The notes under the pieces are model-generated. The model saw only the letters and a list, made by a program, of their open reading frames with translations, was not told the DNA's origin and did no database searches. Below are positions 48,289-56,765 of a DNA stretch of 64,000 bases, piece by piece; the stretch's first letter is position 1; every line of letters begins with the position of its first letter. This DNA is from Ructibacterium gallinarum (GTDB lineage: Bacteria > Bacillota > Clostridia > Monoglobales > Monoglobaceae), in contig NZ_JADCKB010000002.1 of the NCBI RefSeq assembly GCF_014982785.1, forward strand, positions 1-64,000, in the 5' to 3' direction. The position numbers were made by a program, and so were the translations under genes.

Positions 48289-50508
48289 TTAATACCCCTG
48301 ATCGTCAATCAGCCATTTACCGTCTTTGCCATCCCGAATCAAAATCATTTTCCAATCCCGGTACGCTTCCTGCCACGCTCCTATTTCTTCCGGCTTTGTT
48401 CCCTCGGGAAAGCTTACATCATAATCCACCCGGAAAACAATGACATCAGCAAGACTTGTATTTGTGACAGTCCCTCTGCCATATATGACATATTCTTCTC
48501 TTCCGGCGTCGTATGGATCGTATCGAATTTCCTTAACAGTGACCCACGATTTGTCGTCGCTTGCCGTTTGAATATAAGGCGCATCCGCTTGGGTCATACA
48601 ATCAAAAATGGCCTGTCTGTCCTTGGCGTTTCCCGCACGAAAGTATTCCTCCACGACAGCCCTTGCCTCTGCCACCTCCTCAGCAGAAAAAGGACCGCTT
48701 ACAGCGCCGGCAACAGAAAAGCTGTCTTTGATAAAAGCAAGGTCTTTCTGCATCGCTTCATATTCCGCCGCAATCACAACGTCCGCTTCATCTCTATCAT
48801 TCCATATGGGATACTGCACATCGGTGGGGGTTCCAAAAATCCAGCTTATGCCGTTGTTTTCCAAAAGCAAAACTTGATTTCCTATATCATCATTGAGTCC
48901 ACTTGTACTTCGCAGGAGGTAAAATAGTGTGCCTGACCCTTCTCCATATTTTTCATAGGTTGCTTTATGCAAAAAGGCAACCGTGTCCCCTGTTTCCTGC
49001 ACCACATACTTTCCTATCCAACTAACAGGAATTTTCAACGCATAAGAAGTAGTATTATCTGTCACAAAATACAAACAGTAACCATTTTTTCCTATTTCTG
49101 TCCCATTTTGATCATACATGACATAATGAAATCCATCGGCACCCGGATCTTCCTTACCATAAAAAATGGTATTTAGACTTCCAATGGGAAGATACGTCAG
49201 AGAATCAGCCAAAACAGGAGGTGCAGAAACCTCCTGGGAAAGAACGGAACCTGTGCCGTTTTCAGCAACGGACCAAATGGTGTTTTCTCCAATAGAAAGA
49301 CGGTAAACATTGTCACCAAGCGCCAGTTCCACCACGCCATTGTCCCAGCTTATCGCCGCATCTTTCTGGGTTCTCTCACACACTTCCCGCAGAGGTACAT
49401 AAATTTGCTTATTTTCCATAAAAGGCTGATTGGAAAGCGCTATTTCTTTTTCACCACAAAAAATTGTAATGGTATTGCTCTTTTCCATAAAATTCGTTAA
49501 AACACCACTTGCAAACACGGAAACGGACACCAAAACCGCCGCGGCAAAGACAGAAAACGCTGTCATCAACTTACTGGTATGTTTTCTATTTTTTATCATG
49601 GTAAACCTCCTTTTTAATGCTTTTATATTTCCCGTCATGCCGGTGGTCAAAGAGATTCTTTTTGTCTTAGCATCCGAAAGCAGAGAGAGAATGGTATTGA
49701 TATAGCTTTTTCTCTCTTCCTGATTCATCTCCTGTACTACAGTCAAATCGCAGGATATCTCACATTCCTCGTTAATTTGCCGCGCAATATAATAGATGGC
49801 AGGATTAAACCAGTGTAGGCACCGAACTATCATGACAAACCATTTACAAAGAAGATCATGCCGCTTTAGATGGGTGAGCTCATGCCGCAGAATATGATCC
49901 AGCTGTACCGCAGTCAATGTTTGCGCCGGCAATACCAGTACCGGACGAAAAATTCCCATAAGAAATGGAGAGGACAGGCTTTCGCAAATGCGAATTGATA
50001 TCTTTCTTTTGATGTATTTTTCTATTTCTATTTTATCCGGAGCGGAAACCGATGCCTTTTGTATTTTTTTCATCAGTTTCAGATAAGCCGCCATGGTAAA
50101 CAAGAAGGAAAACAGCATACCTGTCAGCCATACCCAGGAAAGCATCTGTATTTTGCTGGACACGGTTTGTTTCAAAAGGCCGATGTGATTTTGAGAAACC
50201 GGTTTGTCACCCCCCCTTTGCTGAAACACCGTGTTCTCCTCTATTGCTGCTTGCGACCTTTCTTGCTTTTTTAATTGCGTCTCCTGAATTTGCTGCTGGT
50301 TTAACAATAACGTTGTTTCTTCCCTTTGGGAAATGTCGACCCTTATTGGCAAAATCATAACCAACAACACCGCAAGCCAAATATAATAGTGCCAGGCAGC
50401 ACTAAAATATTTTTTAGTCAAAGGTCGGAAAAGAATAAGGATTCCAGTCAACACCGTTCCTGCCAAAGAAGGAATCAAAAGCGCTTTTACAATCTGTACC
50501 AGCACCAT
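48289..50508 (-). CDS. BlaR1-type M56 metalloprotease receptor with atypical sensor
   Basis: 739 residues. N-terminal membrane helices, cytosolic zinc protease domain with HELTH at 209-213 and EECEISCD near 247-254 giving the third ligand, then a membrane helix (about 315-336). Outside, where BlaR1/MecR1 have a penicillin-binding sensor, it has a stalk-like repeat (QIYVPLREV..., about 365-400), more beta sequence and a C-terminal NTF2-like segment (AEEVAEARAVVEEYFRAGNA, from about 635). No SxxK motif for beta-lactam acylation was seen. Start overlaps blaI as TAATG. It likely cleaves the BlaI-type repressor in response to an envelope signal that is not clearly a beta-lactam. Confidence 0.88.
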   Translation of the reverse strand: MVLVQIVKALLIPSLAGTVLTGILILFRPLTKKYFSAAWHYYIWLAVLLVMILPIRVDISQREETTLLLNQQQIQETQLKKQERSQAAIEENTVFQQRGGDKPVSQNHIGLLKQTVSSKIQMLSWVWLTGMLFSFLFTMAAYLKLMKKIQKASVSAPDKIEIEKYIKRKISIRICESLSSPFLMGIFRPVLVLPAQTLTAVQLDHILRHELTHLKRHDLLCKWFVMIVRCLHWFNPAIYYIARQINEECEISCDLTVVQEMNQEERKSYINTILSLLSDAKTKRISLTTGMTGNIKALKRRFTMIKNRKHTSKLMTAFSVFAAAVLVSVSVFASGVLTNFMEKSNTITIFCGEKEIALSNQPFMENKQIYVPLREVCERTQKDAAISWDNGVVELALGDNVYRLSIGENTIWSVAENGTGSVLSQEVSAPPVLADSLTYLPIGSLNTIFYGKEDPGADGFHYVMYDQNGTEIGKNGYCLYFVTDNTTSYALKIPVSWIGKYVVQETGDTVAFLHKATYEKYGEGSGTLFYLLRSTSGLNDDIGNQVLLLENNGISWIFGTPTDVQYPIWNDRDEADVVIAAEYEAMQKDLAFIKDSFSVAGAVSGPFSAEEVAEARAVVEEYFRAGNAKDRQAIFDCMTQADAPYIQTASDDKSWVTVKEIRYDPYDAGREEYVIYGRGTVTNTSLADVIVFRVDYDVSFPEGTKPEEIGAWQEAYRDWKMILIRDGKDGKWLIDDQGY

Positions 50509-50885
50509 TATCCCTCCTTATCTTTCAAAATAGCCTGCAATTCTTGAAGCTCCTTGTCCGTCAAAGATTTTTCTTCAAAAAGAGAAGCAATCAGCGCCTG
50601 AGCCGAACCATCAAACACATTTTTTAGCAACATTTTCACTTGTGCCCTTCTGTATTCCTTTGCAGAAACCAGCGCTGTATAATGTAATGCCTTTCCAATT
50701 TTCTCACTTTTCAACGCACCTTTTTCCACCAGGCGGGCCAGAAATGTGGCAACGGTCGTCCGTTTCCATCCCCTTTCTTTGACCATCTCGCCTATCTGGG
50801 ATGCACTTAAGGCTGCTTTTGCCTTCCAAACCGCTTTCATGATCTCCAACTCTGATTCCCCAAACGTAAGCAATGGTTTATCCAA
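50508..50885 (-). CDS. BlaI/MecI/CopY-family repressor
   Basis: 125 residues from a TTG at 50885, preferred because AGAGGGTGA precedes it by the right distance; a GTG three codons upstream abuts that site. Winged helix TFGESELEIMKAVWKA, ALSASQIGEMVKE, KRTTVATFLARLVEKGAL (recognition and wing), then a helical dimerisation tail with the SAKEYRRAQVKMLLKNVF region where BlaI-like proteins are cut. Stop overlaps the BlaR1-type start. Operator repeats at 50910-50946 cover its promoter, so it represses its own operon until the receptor acts. Confidence 0.93.
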   Translation of the reverse strand: MDKPLLTFGESELEIMKAVWKAKAALSASQIGEMVKERGWKRTTVATFLARLVEKGALKSEKIGKALHYTALVSAKEYRRAQVKMLLKNVFDGSAQALIASLFEEKSLTDKELQELQAILKDKEG

Positions 50886-50909
50886 AATAATCACCCTCTG
50901 TATTTCGTT

Positions 50910-50946
50910 CTACAGTTGTAGACAATAATAGTCTACCATAGTAGAC
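50910..50946. promoter_or_regulatory. BlaI-type operator cluster
   Basis: CTACA-GT-TGTAG (50910-50921) is a dyad with the TACA/TGTA core known from bla/mec operators. It overlaps GTAGAC (50918-50923), which pairs with GTCTAC (50931-50936), which in turn pairs with GTAGAC (50941-50946). Three nested dyads therefore cover the promoter. Confidence 0.75.
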
Positions 50947-50958
50947 AATAAATGTCAA
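50930..50958 (-). promoter_or_regulatory. Promoter of the BlaI/BlaR1 unit
   Basis: Minus-strand TTGACA (50958-50953), 17-bp spacer and TAGACT (50935-50930) with TGG before it (extended -10). The -10 is inside a TAGAC operator half-site. Confidence 0.7.
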
Positions 50959-51085
50959 TCTATTTTTTATTATTTTTTAATAAAAAAGCAGCAAGCAGTT
51001 ACTTTTGCCGCTTGCTTGCCCCAACATTTCATTTTCAAATTTACCTACACTTCTTGTTATAAAGCCAAACAGTCAATAATAATTG

Positions 51086-51117
51086 CAAAAAAAAGAGAGA
51101 CCCGAAGGTCTCTCTTT
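51086..51117 (-). terminator. Terminator of the major SLH protein gene
   Basis: AAAGAGAGACC (51092-51102) and GGTCTCTCTTT (51107-51117) pair perfectly around CGAA; on the minus strand a long T-run follows. Confidence 0.95.
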
Positions 51118-51126
51118 AAAAAGTTC

Positions 51127-54100
51127 TTATTCGCCAGCTACTTCTTCGAATCCATAGGAACCAAAGTCATAGTTCTTGTAAACTACAATATCAGCAGCTC
51201 TGTTGTTGTAGTATCTTGCGAATACATAATCCAGCATACCAAATGCAGGAGTCAGAACATCATCCGTAGAATCTTCAAATACTACATTGTATCCAATCTC
51301 GCCCAGTTCCTTATCAACAACTTCAGCGTCGCCTAAAGAACCATAATCCAGGCTGTTGGATTCACGAAGCATCGGATCGTATACGTATACGTTCGTGCCG
51401 GTAAACTCTTTTACAAGCTGAGTATTCTCAAAGTCAAAGGCCTTGGTCTCAGTGTCATACAGAGCCAGTGTAATGCTGCTGTTGCCTCTCGGAACACTGG
51501 TAACGGCACCGAAGAAGATCTCCTCATCGCTGGTGCTTGCCGGCTGCTCTAACGTTGCGATAGAAGGAATTGAAGTTGCATCCTTGTCAAACGGTCTGTT
51601 AGAGGTTCCTCTTGCAAATACCAGATACGGTCTGAGGTTGGTGATGGTGTCGCCATCCATGGTGAACTTAAATACATCGCCGCGTTTTGCACTCGCAATA
51701 GCGTCTTCGTTATCAATGTCAGCCACAGTAGTAGCGTTCATCAGTTCGCCGTTCATATAGAACTCTACAGTGTAAACCTGATCATTGTACTCATCATAGG
51801 AAGTACCAATGCTGTTAATAACTGCAACGTTAGTAGCAGGTGAAGTACCACCATCTTCGTTCATCAGAACAACAACGCTTGCATAGTCGTTATCAATATC
51901 ATCAGTAAATGCAACAATGTTACCATAGGTTACGCCGCCAGGCAGCTGAGTTGCTTTAACAACAGAAGATTTGGTCTTGTCAGCAACATTTCCGCTCTCA
52001 CCATAGGTTACAGTTACGCCGTCACCCTTGATGTAGAATACATAGGTATCTTCAGTTACAAATACCTTACCCAAGCTCATGGTATCTTCATCATATTCTG
52101 CGGTGAAGCCCTTCGCGCCGTCATTGGTTGCATAGCTAAATTCAGAAGCACCGCTTGCCAAAGGCATTACGATCGTTCTAACTTCACCACTGCTGTTTGC
52201 AGCATAGGTAACCATCTGGTTAACCAGTGCTTTTGCAAACTTCTCAGCAACATCTGTGGTCAGTTCATCAATCTTCAAAGAGTACTTATCGTCATCAGCT
52301 GCAATGCTAAGGATAGATCTAACTTCATCAGACGGATTCTGAATCTGTGCATTGTTAGCCAGATATGCCTCGTAAACCTGACCGCTCTTGTCAAGCAACT
52401 GAATTCTGATGCTGGACTGATTCCAAGAGTTGGATTCGGTTGCAGCATTGATTACATATGCATAGTTGTCAGTGGGAACAGCGCCTGCATTTTCAGGCTG
52501 AATGCTCTTGTCCAAAGCAACAATCTTGCCATACTCATCAATAAAGAATTTACCGCTTACGCCAGGCTCAAGCTTGCTGCCGCTGTAGTAGCAGTCTGCA
52601 GCTTCTTCATACCAGGTACCATCAATCATGAATTCCTTACCGCCATTGGAGGTAGCTCTCTCACTTGTGATGCTGGATACCAGCGCTTTGTCAGAGTCAA
52701 GAACTCTTACGTTGTAAACTTCCTCTGCACCATTCCACAGAACGGTCAAAACATCCCATTCTTTCAGTTCCTGATAATCATACGGCTCGCCGTTCTTGGT
52801 CAGATTAACCAAAACATTGGTATCCTCTGCATCAAAGGACAGCTTTTTCAAAGTTTCAGATTTGGTTGTAAGACCTGTAATTTCAGGGAATTTAACACCG
52901 TTCATGAAATTAACTTCATCACGGGTATTAATATCACTTACAACTGCACTTACACCAATTTCGATCACAACTACATCGTAACCAGAAATGTCATCGGTGT
53001 CCATAACGGTAACTTTACCGCTGAAGGAAGTGTCTTCAGAAATAACTTTATCATTGAAGAAGTTCTCCAGAGCTACACCTGCAACACCATTGTAAATAAC
53101 GGTCGGGTTAGCCTGAATGTTCAGTCTGGTTGCGTTTCTGTCGGTATCATTCTTCAGATAACGCAGAGTGCTCTTGCTGCTGGTGCTGGAAGATCCAGAT
53201 TCTACTTCGTAATCATAGTACTGATCCAAAGTAAAGCTTACGCTGGTGTTTCTGCTGCTGTTCTGAGTAATTGCTACCAGGGTGTACTCATCGTTGGTGC
53301 TGGATTCACTTGCATACAGAGATACAGCATAACCAAGATATCCATCAGCGTCTACATCGCCCTGATAAATGCTCAGAGAACGATAAGACTCGGTGCCATC
53401 GCTCATTCTTACAGGCAGGTAATCTTCCAAACCATAGTTATAGTTGTTGGTGGTGTTATCCACTCTTACAGCAATGGTCTTATCCATAGAAGTATCTACA
53501 GAAGTAGAACCAGTAGTCAAATCGGTGTAGCTGTTTGCAACAACTTTACCAGTAACCTTGATCATCTTCAGGTCACGGGTCAGAAGAGTCTGATAACCGT
53601 AAGTATCCAGATTGTCATAGATTACATAAGAAGCATCTTTACCATAGGTATATTTGTCCATCAAAGGTGTGTCGATAGCATTGTATACCATCTGTGCAAC
53701 CATGCCTCTGGGAGCCTCAGTGCCAACTCCGCCGCCTACAACGTTCTCCAGAACGCCATATCTCTGTGCAGCGGTAATATAACCGGTCGGATATCCGCCG
53801 TTATCTGTTGCATAAGGATTGTAGCCCAGGGTCTCCATCAGCATTTTGATCATTTCTTCATACTTAACGGAATCATCAGGACCAAAGTTGCCGTCACCAT
53901 ATCCGTTTACAATACCCTGGCCGGAAGCCTGTGCAATGTAACCGGAAGCCCAGTGATCAGAAGGAACATCGTTGAACACAGTGTTGGTCTGTGCTGCGCT
54001 GTTCATGCCCTGAATTCTGGAGATGATTGCAGTTACCTCTGCTCTCGTGATGGTATCTTCAGGTCTGAATTCCATCTGTCCGTCGTTGTTCTCGTCATCA

Positions 54101-54261
54101 CCTGTCAGGATGCCGATCGCACTTAACGTTTCGATTGCTTCAGCATAATTGTCAGTCGTTGCTACATCGGTAAATGTATCAGCGAAAGCAGCGATGCTAA
54201 CAGTACTGATCAGCATAGCAAATACTGCTACTAAAGCAATTACCTTTTTGAGATTTCTCAT
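51127..54261 (-). CDS. Major SLH-domain surface protein (S-layer-like)
   Basis: 1044 residues from ATG 54261 (AAGGAGG 8 bases upstream; an in-frame TTG two codons earlier is less likely). Signal peptide 1-27, three SLH repeats (about 28-210: FTDVATTDNYAEAIETLSAI, VFNDVPSDHWASGYI, GGYPTGYITAAQ), then about 830 residues of beta-rich sequence ending DYVFARYYNNRAADIVVYKN. The near-consensus promoter, structured leader and strong terminator suggest very high expression, as for an S-layer protein. SLH and C-terminal patterns are shared with the 25798-28440 protein and the partial gene at the window end. Confidence 0.88.
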   Translation of the reverse strand: MRNLKKVIALVAVFAMLISTVSIAAFADTFTDVATTDNYAEAIETLSAIGILTGDDENNDGQMEFRPEDTITRAEVTAIISRIQGMNSAAQTNTVFNDVPSDHWASGYIAQASGQGIVNGYGDGNFGPDDSVKYEEMIKMLMETLGYNPYATDNGGYPTGYITAAQRYGVLENVVGGGVGTEAPRGMVAQMVYNAIDTPLMDKYTYGKDASYVIYDNLDTYGYQTLLTRDLKMIKVTGKVVANSYTDLTTGSTSVDTSMDKTIAVRVDNTTNNYNYGLEDYLPVRMSDGTESYRSLSIYQGDVDADGYLGYAVSLYASESSTNDEYTLVAITQNSSRNTSVSFTLDQYYDYEVESGSSSTSSKSTLRYLKNDTDRNATRLNIQANPTVIYNGVAGVALENFFNDKVISEDTSFSGKVTVMDTDDISGYDVVVIEIGVSAVVSDINTRDEVNFMNGVKFPEITGLTTKSETLKKLSFDAEDTNVLVNLTKNGEPYDYQELKEWDVLTVLWNGAEEVYNVRVLDSDKALVSSITSERATSNGGKEFMIDGTWYEEAADCYYSGSKLEPGVSGKFFIDEYGKIVALDKSIQPENAGAVPTDNYAYVINAATESNSWNQSSIRIQLLDKSGQVYEAYLANNAQIQNPSDEVRSILSIAADDDKYSLKIDELTTDVAEKFAKALVNQMVTYAANSSGEVRTIVMPLASGASEFSYATNDGAKGFTAEYDEDTMSLGKVFVTEDTYVFYIKGDGVTVTYGESGNVADKTKSSVVKATQLPGGVTYGNIVAFTDDIDNDYASVVVLMNEDGGTSPATNVAVINSIGTSYDEYNDQVYTVEFYMNGELMNATTVADIDNEDAIASAKRGDVFKFTMDGDTITNLRPYLVFARGTSNRPFDKDATSIPSIATLEQPASTSDEEIFFGAVTSVPRGNSSITLALYDTETKAFDFENTQLVKEFTGTNVYVYDPMLRESNSLDYGSLGDAEVVDKELGEIGYNVVFEDSTDDVLTPAFGMLDYVFARYYNNRAADIVVYKNYDFGSYGFEEVAGE

Positions 54262-54379
54262 TCTCAAATCCTCCTTAAAATATAAATTTTAATTTTTTTG
54301 CATTGTTACACCTGCGGCTCACCCGGCACCGCAGAAGCCAGAGACTCCATCCGGAAATCGGCATAAAGTCACTAACTTA
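54262..54379 (-). promoter_or_regulatory. Structured 118-nt leader of the SLH protein gene
   Basis: From the predicted start near 54379 to the ATG. A 6-bp GC stem CTGCGG/CCGCAG (54312-54334 on the plus strand) and a GACT/AGTC stem enclosing CCG/CGG (54343-54370) occupy the first 70 nt, followed by an A/U-rich stretch and AAGGAGG. I do not recognise a known riboswitch class. It may be an RNA-stability element, as known for S-layer messages, or an undescribed regulator. Confidence 0.45.
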
Positions 54380-54385
54380 GTTCAG

Positions 54386-54415
54386 ATTATATCACTAAAA
54401 CGGGTTAAATGTCAA
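54386..54415 (-). promoter_or_regulatory. Near-consensus promoter of the SLH protein gene
   Basis: Minus-strand TTGACA (54415-54410), 18-bp spacer and TATAAT (54391-54386). Both hexamers are perfect. Confidence 0.9.
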
Positions 54416-55052
54416 CAATTAATTTTAATTTTAATACTTTTGTAACAAAGTAACCAAATATTTACATTGCCATTCCCTCCCGTTTTGCGACCTTTTTCCC
54501 ACGCAAATACGTAAATTCGGGCAAGGACATCAAAGCTTTTGCAATCATGTATTCTAAAGTTTGTAATATCCTAATTTCATTCCTACATTTTAATACCGTC
54601 TATGCCTTCTGTCAAGTACTTCGTAAAAAATATTTGCTTTTTTGTGAACTTTGTGCTATGCTACTCTTAGTTTCTCATCAGCTTGCACAAACTTTACCAA
54701 AAGCTCCTGCCTTATCCGTTTTACGCTTTCATTTATTTTGACGATATAACCTTGATACAAGTTCCCCTTTTTTGCATTCTTTCTGCTGGAATTGCATTTT
54801 ATGAAAAGGGTTTTGCAATATTTTCCTCTCTATCCCCACATATGGCATAGCAGGCTCTGCGTGTTACCATATCTTGTACTATATATGTATATAATATAAG
54901 GAAGCAATTCCTTTTCTGAGGTATAAAAAAATTTGAGATGCAGAATCTATTTATAATATGTTTTGATAACTGCATTTTTTCATATATTTTATTAGAATAA
55001 TAAAACATTTACCACGATTTAAGCCAATCACTACGGCAGAAAGGAGATTAGA
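54416..55052. other. 637-base AT-rich gap between divergent genes
   Basis: Contains no open frame that I would support. Several short A/T runs and a TATAAT at 54890-54895 are present, but no well-spaced -35 goes with it, so the promoter of the plus-strand gene at 55053 is not identified. Nothing else recognised. Confidence 0.5.
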
Positions 55053-56483
55053 ATGAAAAAACTTCTTCAAATTTGGAAAGAAAGCTTTCTTTTTACTATT
55101 TTTTCCTTTATTTCTGCCCGTTTGTTTTCCACCGTAAAAACTGCCGTATTAACCAGCTTTTTATGGCAGTGCAAAACATGGATTAACCGCTATATTATTG
55201 AAAGCAGACCAGTACAATATTTAATCGATCCCACACACCTTACAAATGCATGGTATTCCAGCGCCTTTTACACCGGCATTACCCACGGACTGCGACGGCT
55301 TGGCAATATGATTCCTCAGCCGCTTTTACCTTGGAACAGCTTTTTCCCGGGACTTTTCCTGGCCGCAATGCTATTTATTCCTTATACCATATGGTCCGAT
55401 ACGTTTGCCACAACCAGCTTTTTCTTACTTTCTCTGTTTTATTTTGCGCACCATGCTCAAAACCGTTCTGGCATTGCATTTGCGCTGGTTAGTCTGATTC
55501 TTTTGCTGTTTTGGGGGCTTCTGGTTCTTGCCGTACCTTATCAAGCCGCCCGCTCTATGACCAGTCTTTTGCTTGGAATTTCCTTCTTTTTTCTTATTTC
55601 CTTTTCCGTCCGCTCAGAAAAGGATTTTAACAGTATACTTGCCTGCTTTTATCTGCTTCTCTGTACTCTGTGCGCTTTAGGGCTTCTACTCCGTTTTCCC
55701 TATACCTTTCCGGCCCATGCCACGCTAAAAGACGGTGTTTCCTTTGGAGAAATAATACTGCTGCTCTTTCCCTTTGCCTTTATTTTCCCTTTAACATTTT
55801 CTTCTAAAAGCCGCAGAGCGCTTTATATTATTCTTTTGCTCCTTCAGGCTTTTACCACCATCACCGCCACACAATCCAAAGCGGCTTTTATCGGATTTTC
55901 CGTAGAACTTCTTCTTTTGGTGCTTTTTCTCGATTTCCGCTATCTGCCTTTTTTGCTGTTTCTTGGTCCAGTAATGACCCGAACTGCACTAACAAATCTT
56001 TCTCAAATGTGGCAACATTCCGGTAGCTATGGCAGTTTTTTCGCCAATCTGGCTGCTGCATTCCGAAATTTTTGGCTCAATGGCTTCGGGGTTAACCGTG
56101 ATGTTTTCTTAGACATTTACCACTCGACAGCGTTTTCTGCCCAAGCCCAGGACTGGCTTCCTGACGTTGCGCATATTTCAATCAGCCCCGTCTATTTTAC
56201 TCTGCTTCTTGATGCCGGAGCCTTAATTTTAGTCGTTTTTCTGACCTATATTCTGCGGTTGGCCCACTCTGCCCTAACATCCCTGTTTACCGCCCCTAAA
56301 AAATACAAAATCTATTTTGCCGCCGGTTTTGCCACCCTTATCGGTATTTCCGTATCTTCCATGCTGGAATCTACCTTATTTGCCCCCAGAACCCTTCTCC
56401 TTTACTGGGGAACACTCGGCATGCTCCGCGCAGCTCGCAAAATTCGCTTTGAAATTGATTCCCCTTTAGAAAAAAATACTTGA
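55053..56483 (+). CDS. O-antigen-ligase-like polytopic membrane protein
   Basis: 476 residues with about 11-12 membrane helices. A long extracellular loop near residues 310-385 (FRNFWLNGFGVNRDVFL...AHISISPVYFTLLLDAGALI) fits the O-antigen ligase/polymerase plan, where a large late loop does the work, and GFGVNRD recalls the conserved NxxG-type segments. Likely joins or polymerises a surface glycan; no neighbouring glycosyltransferases support a pathway. GAAAGGAG site. The gene ends just where the tRNA promoter begins. Confidence 0.6.
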   Translation: MKKLLQIWKESFLFTIFSFISARLFSTVKTAVLTSFLWQCKTWINRYIIESRPVQYLIDPTHLTNAWYSSAFYTGITHGLRRLGNMIPQPLLPWNSFFPGLFLAAMLFIPYTIWSDTFATTSFFLLSLFYFAHHAQNRSGIAFALVSLILLLFWGLLVLAVPYQAARSMTSLLLGISFFFLISFSVRSEKDFNSILACFYLLLCTLCALGLLLRFPYTFPAHATLKDGVSFGEIILLLFPFAFIFPLTFSSKSRRALYIILLLLQAFTTITATQSKAAFIGFSVELLLLVLFLDFRYLPFLLFLGPVMTRTALTNLSQMWQHSGSYGSFFANLAAAFRNFWLNGFGVNRDVFLDIYHSTAFSAQAQDWLPDVAHISISPVYFTLLLDAGALILVVFLTYILRLAHSALTSLFTAPKKYKIYFAAGFATLIGISVSSMLESTLFAPRTLLLYWGTLGMLRAARKIRFEIDSPLEKNT

Positions 56484-56508
56484 CAAAATCTATATACCAT
56501 GGTAAAAT
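56480..56508 (+). promoter_or_regulatory. Promoter of tRNA-Trp
   Basis: TTGACA (56480-56485), 17-bp spacer and TAAAAT (56503-56508) with TGG before it (extended -10). It overlaps the stop of the upstream gene. Confidence 0.85.
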
Positions 56509-56527
56509 AATTCTTGCTTTGTAATAA

Positions 56528-56603
56528 AGGGGTATAGCTCAGTTGGTAGAGCAGCGGTCTCCAAAACCGCGTGCCGGGAGTTCGAGTCTCTCTACCCCTG
56601 CCA
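56528..56603 (+). tRNA. tRNA-Trp (anticodon CCA)
   Basis: Full cloverleaf: acceptor AGGGGTA (56528-56534) with TACCCCT (56593-56599), D-arm GCTC/GAGC, anticodon arm GCGGT-CTCCAAA-ACCGC, T-arm GGGAG-TTCGAGT-CTCTC, encoded 3' CCA (56601-56603). Only tryptophan uses CCA as anticodon. Confidence 0.98.
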
Positions 56604-56606
56604 CGT

Positions 56607-56640
56607 CGGAATGGACTTCGCTCCATTCCGATTTTTCTTT
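56607..56640 (+). terminator. Terminator after tRNA-Trp
   Basis: CGGAATGGA (56607-56615) pairs with TCCATTCCG (56622-56630) around CTTCGC; ATTTTTCTTT follows. First of four hairpins in the post-tRNA stretch. Confidence 0.88.
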
Positions 56641-56748
56641 TTCAAGGAAAAATCAGTCATACGTTCCGTCATTCCTCCTTCTTCCCGCAAAAGCAGAGCT
56701 TTTGCGGGAGCCCTATAGAAAATCGGTCACCCGTAGGGTGGCTTTTTT
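56641..56748. repeat. Hairpin train downstream of the tRNA
   Basis: TCCCGCAAAAG (56683-56693) and CTTTTGCGGGA (56699-56709) form an 11-bp perfect stem with loop CAGAG. GTCACCC (56726-56732) and GGGTGGC (56736-56742) form a stem around GTA with six Ts after it, a plus-strand terminator. Bases 56667-56690 resemble 1-24 of the window. Confidence 0.65.
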
Positions 56749-56765
56749 GTTTGCTTTTTCTCCGC

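Noticed and set aside
54890-54895. TATAAT upstream of the membrane protein at 55053
   Set aside because: The only TTGTAC nearby leaves a 10-base spacer, so it is not a credible promoter.
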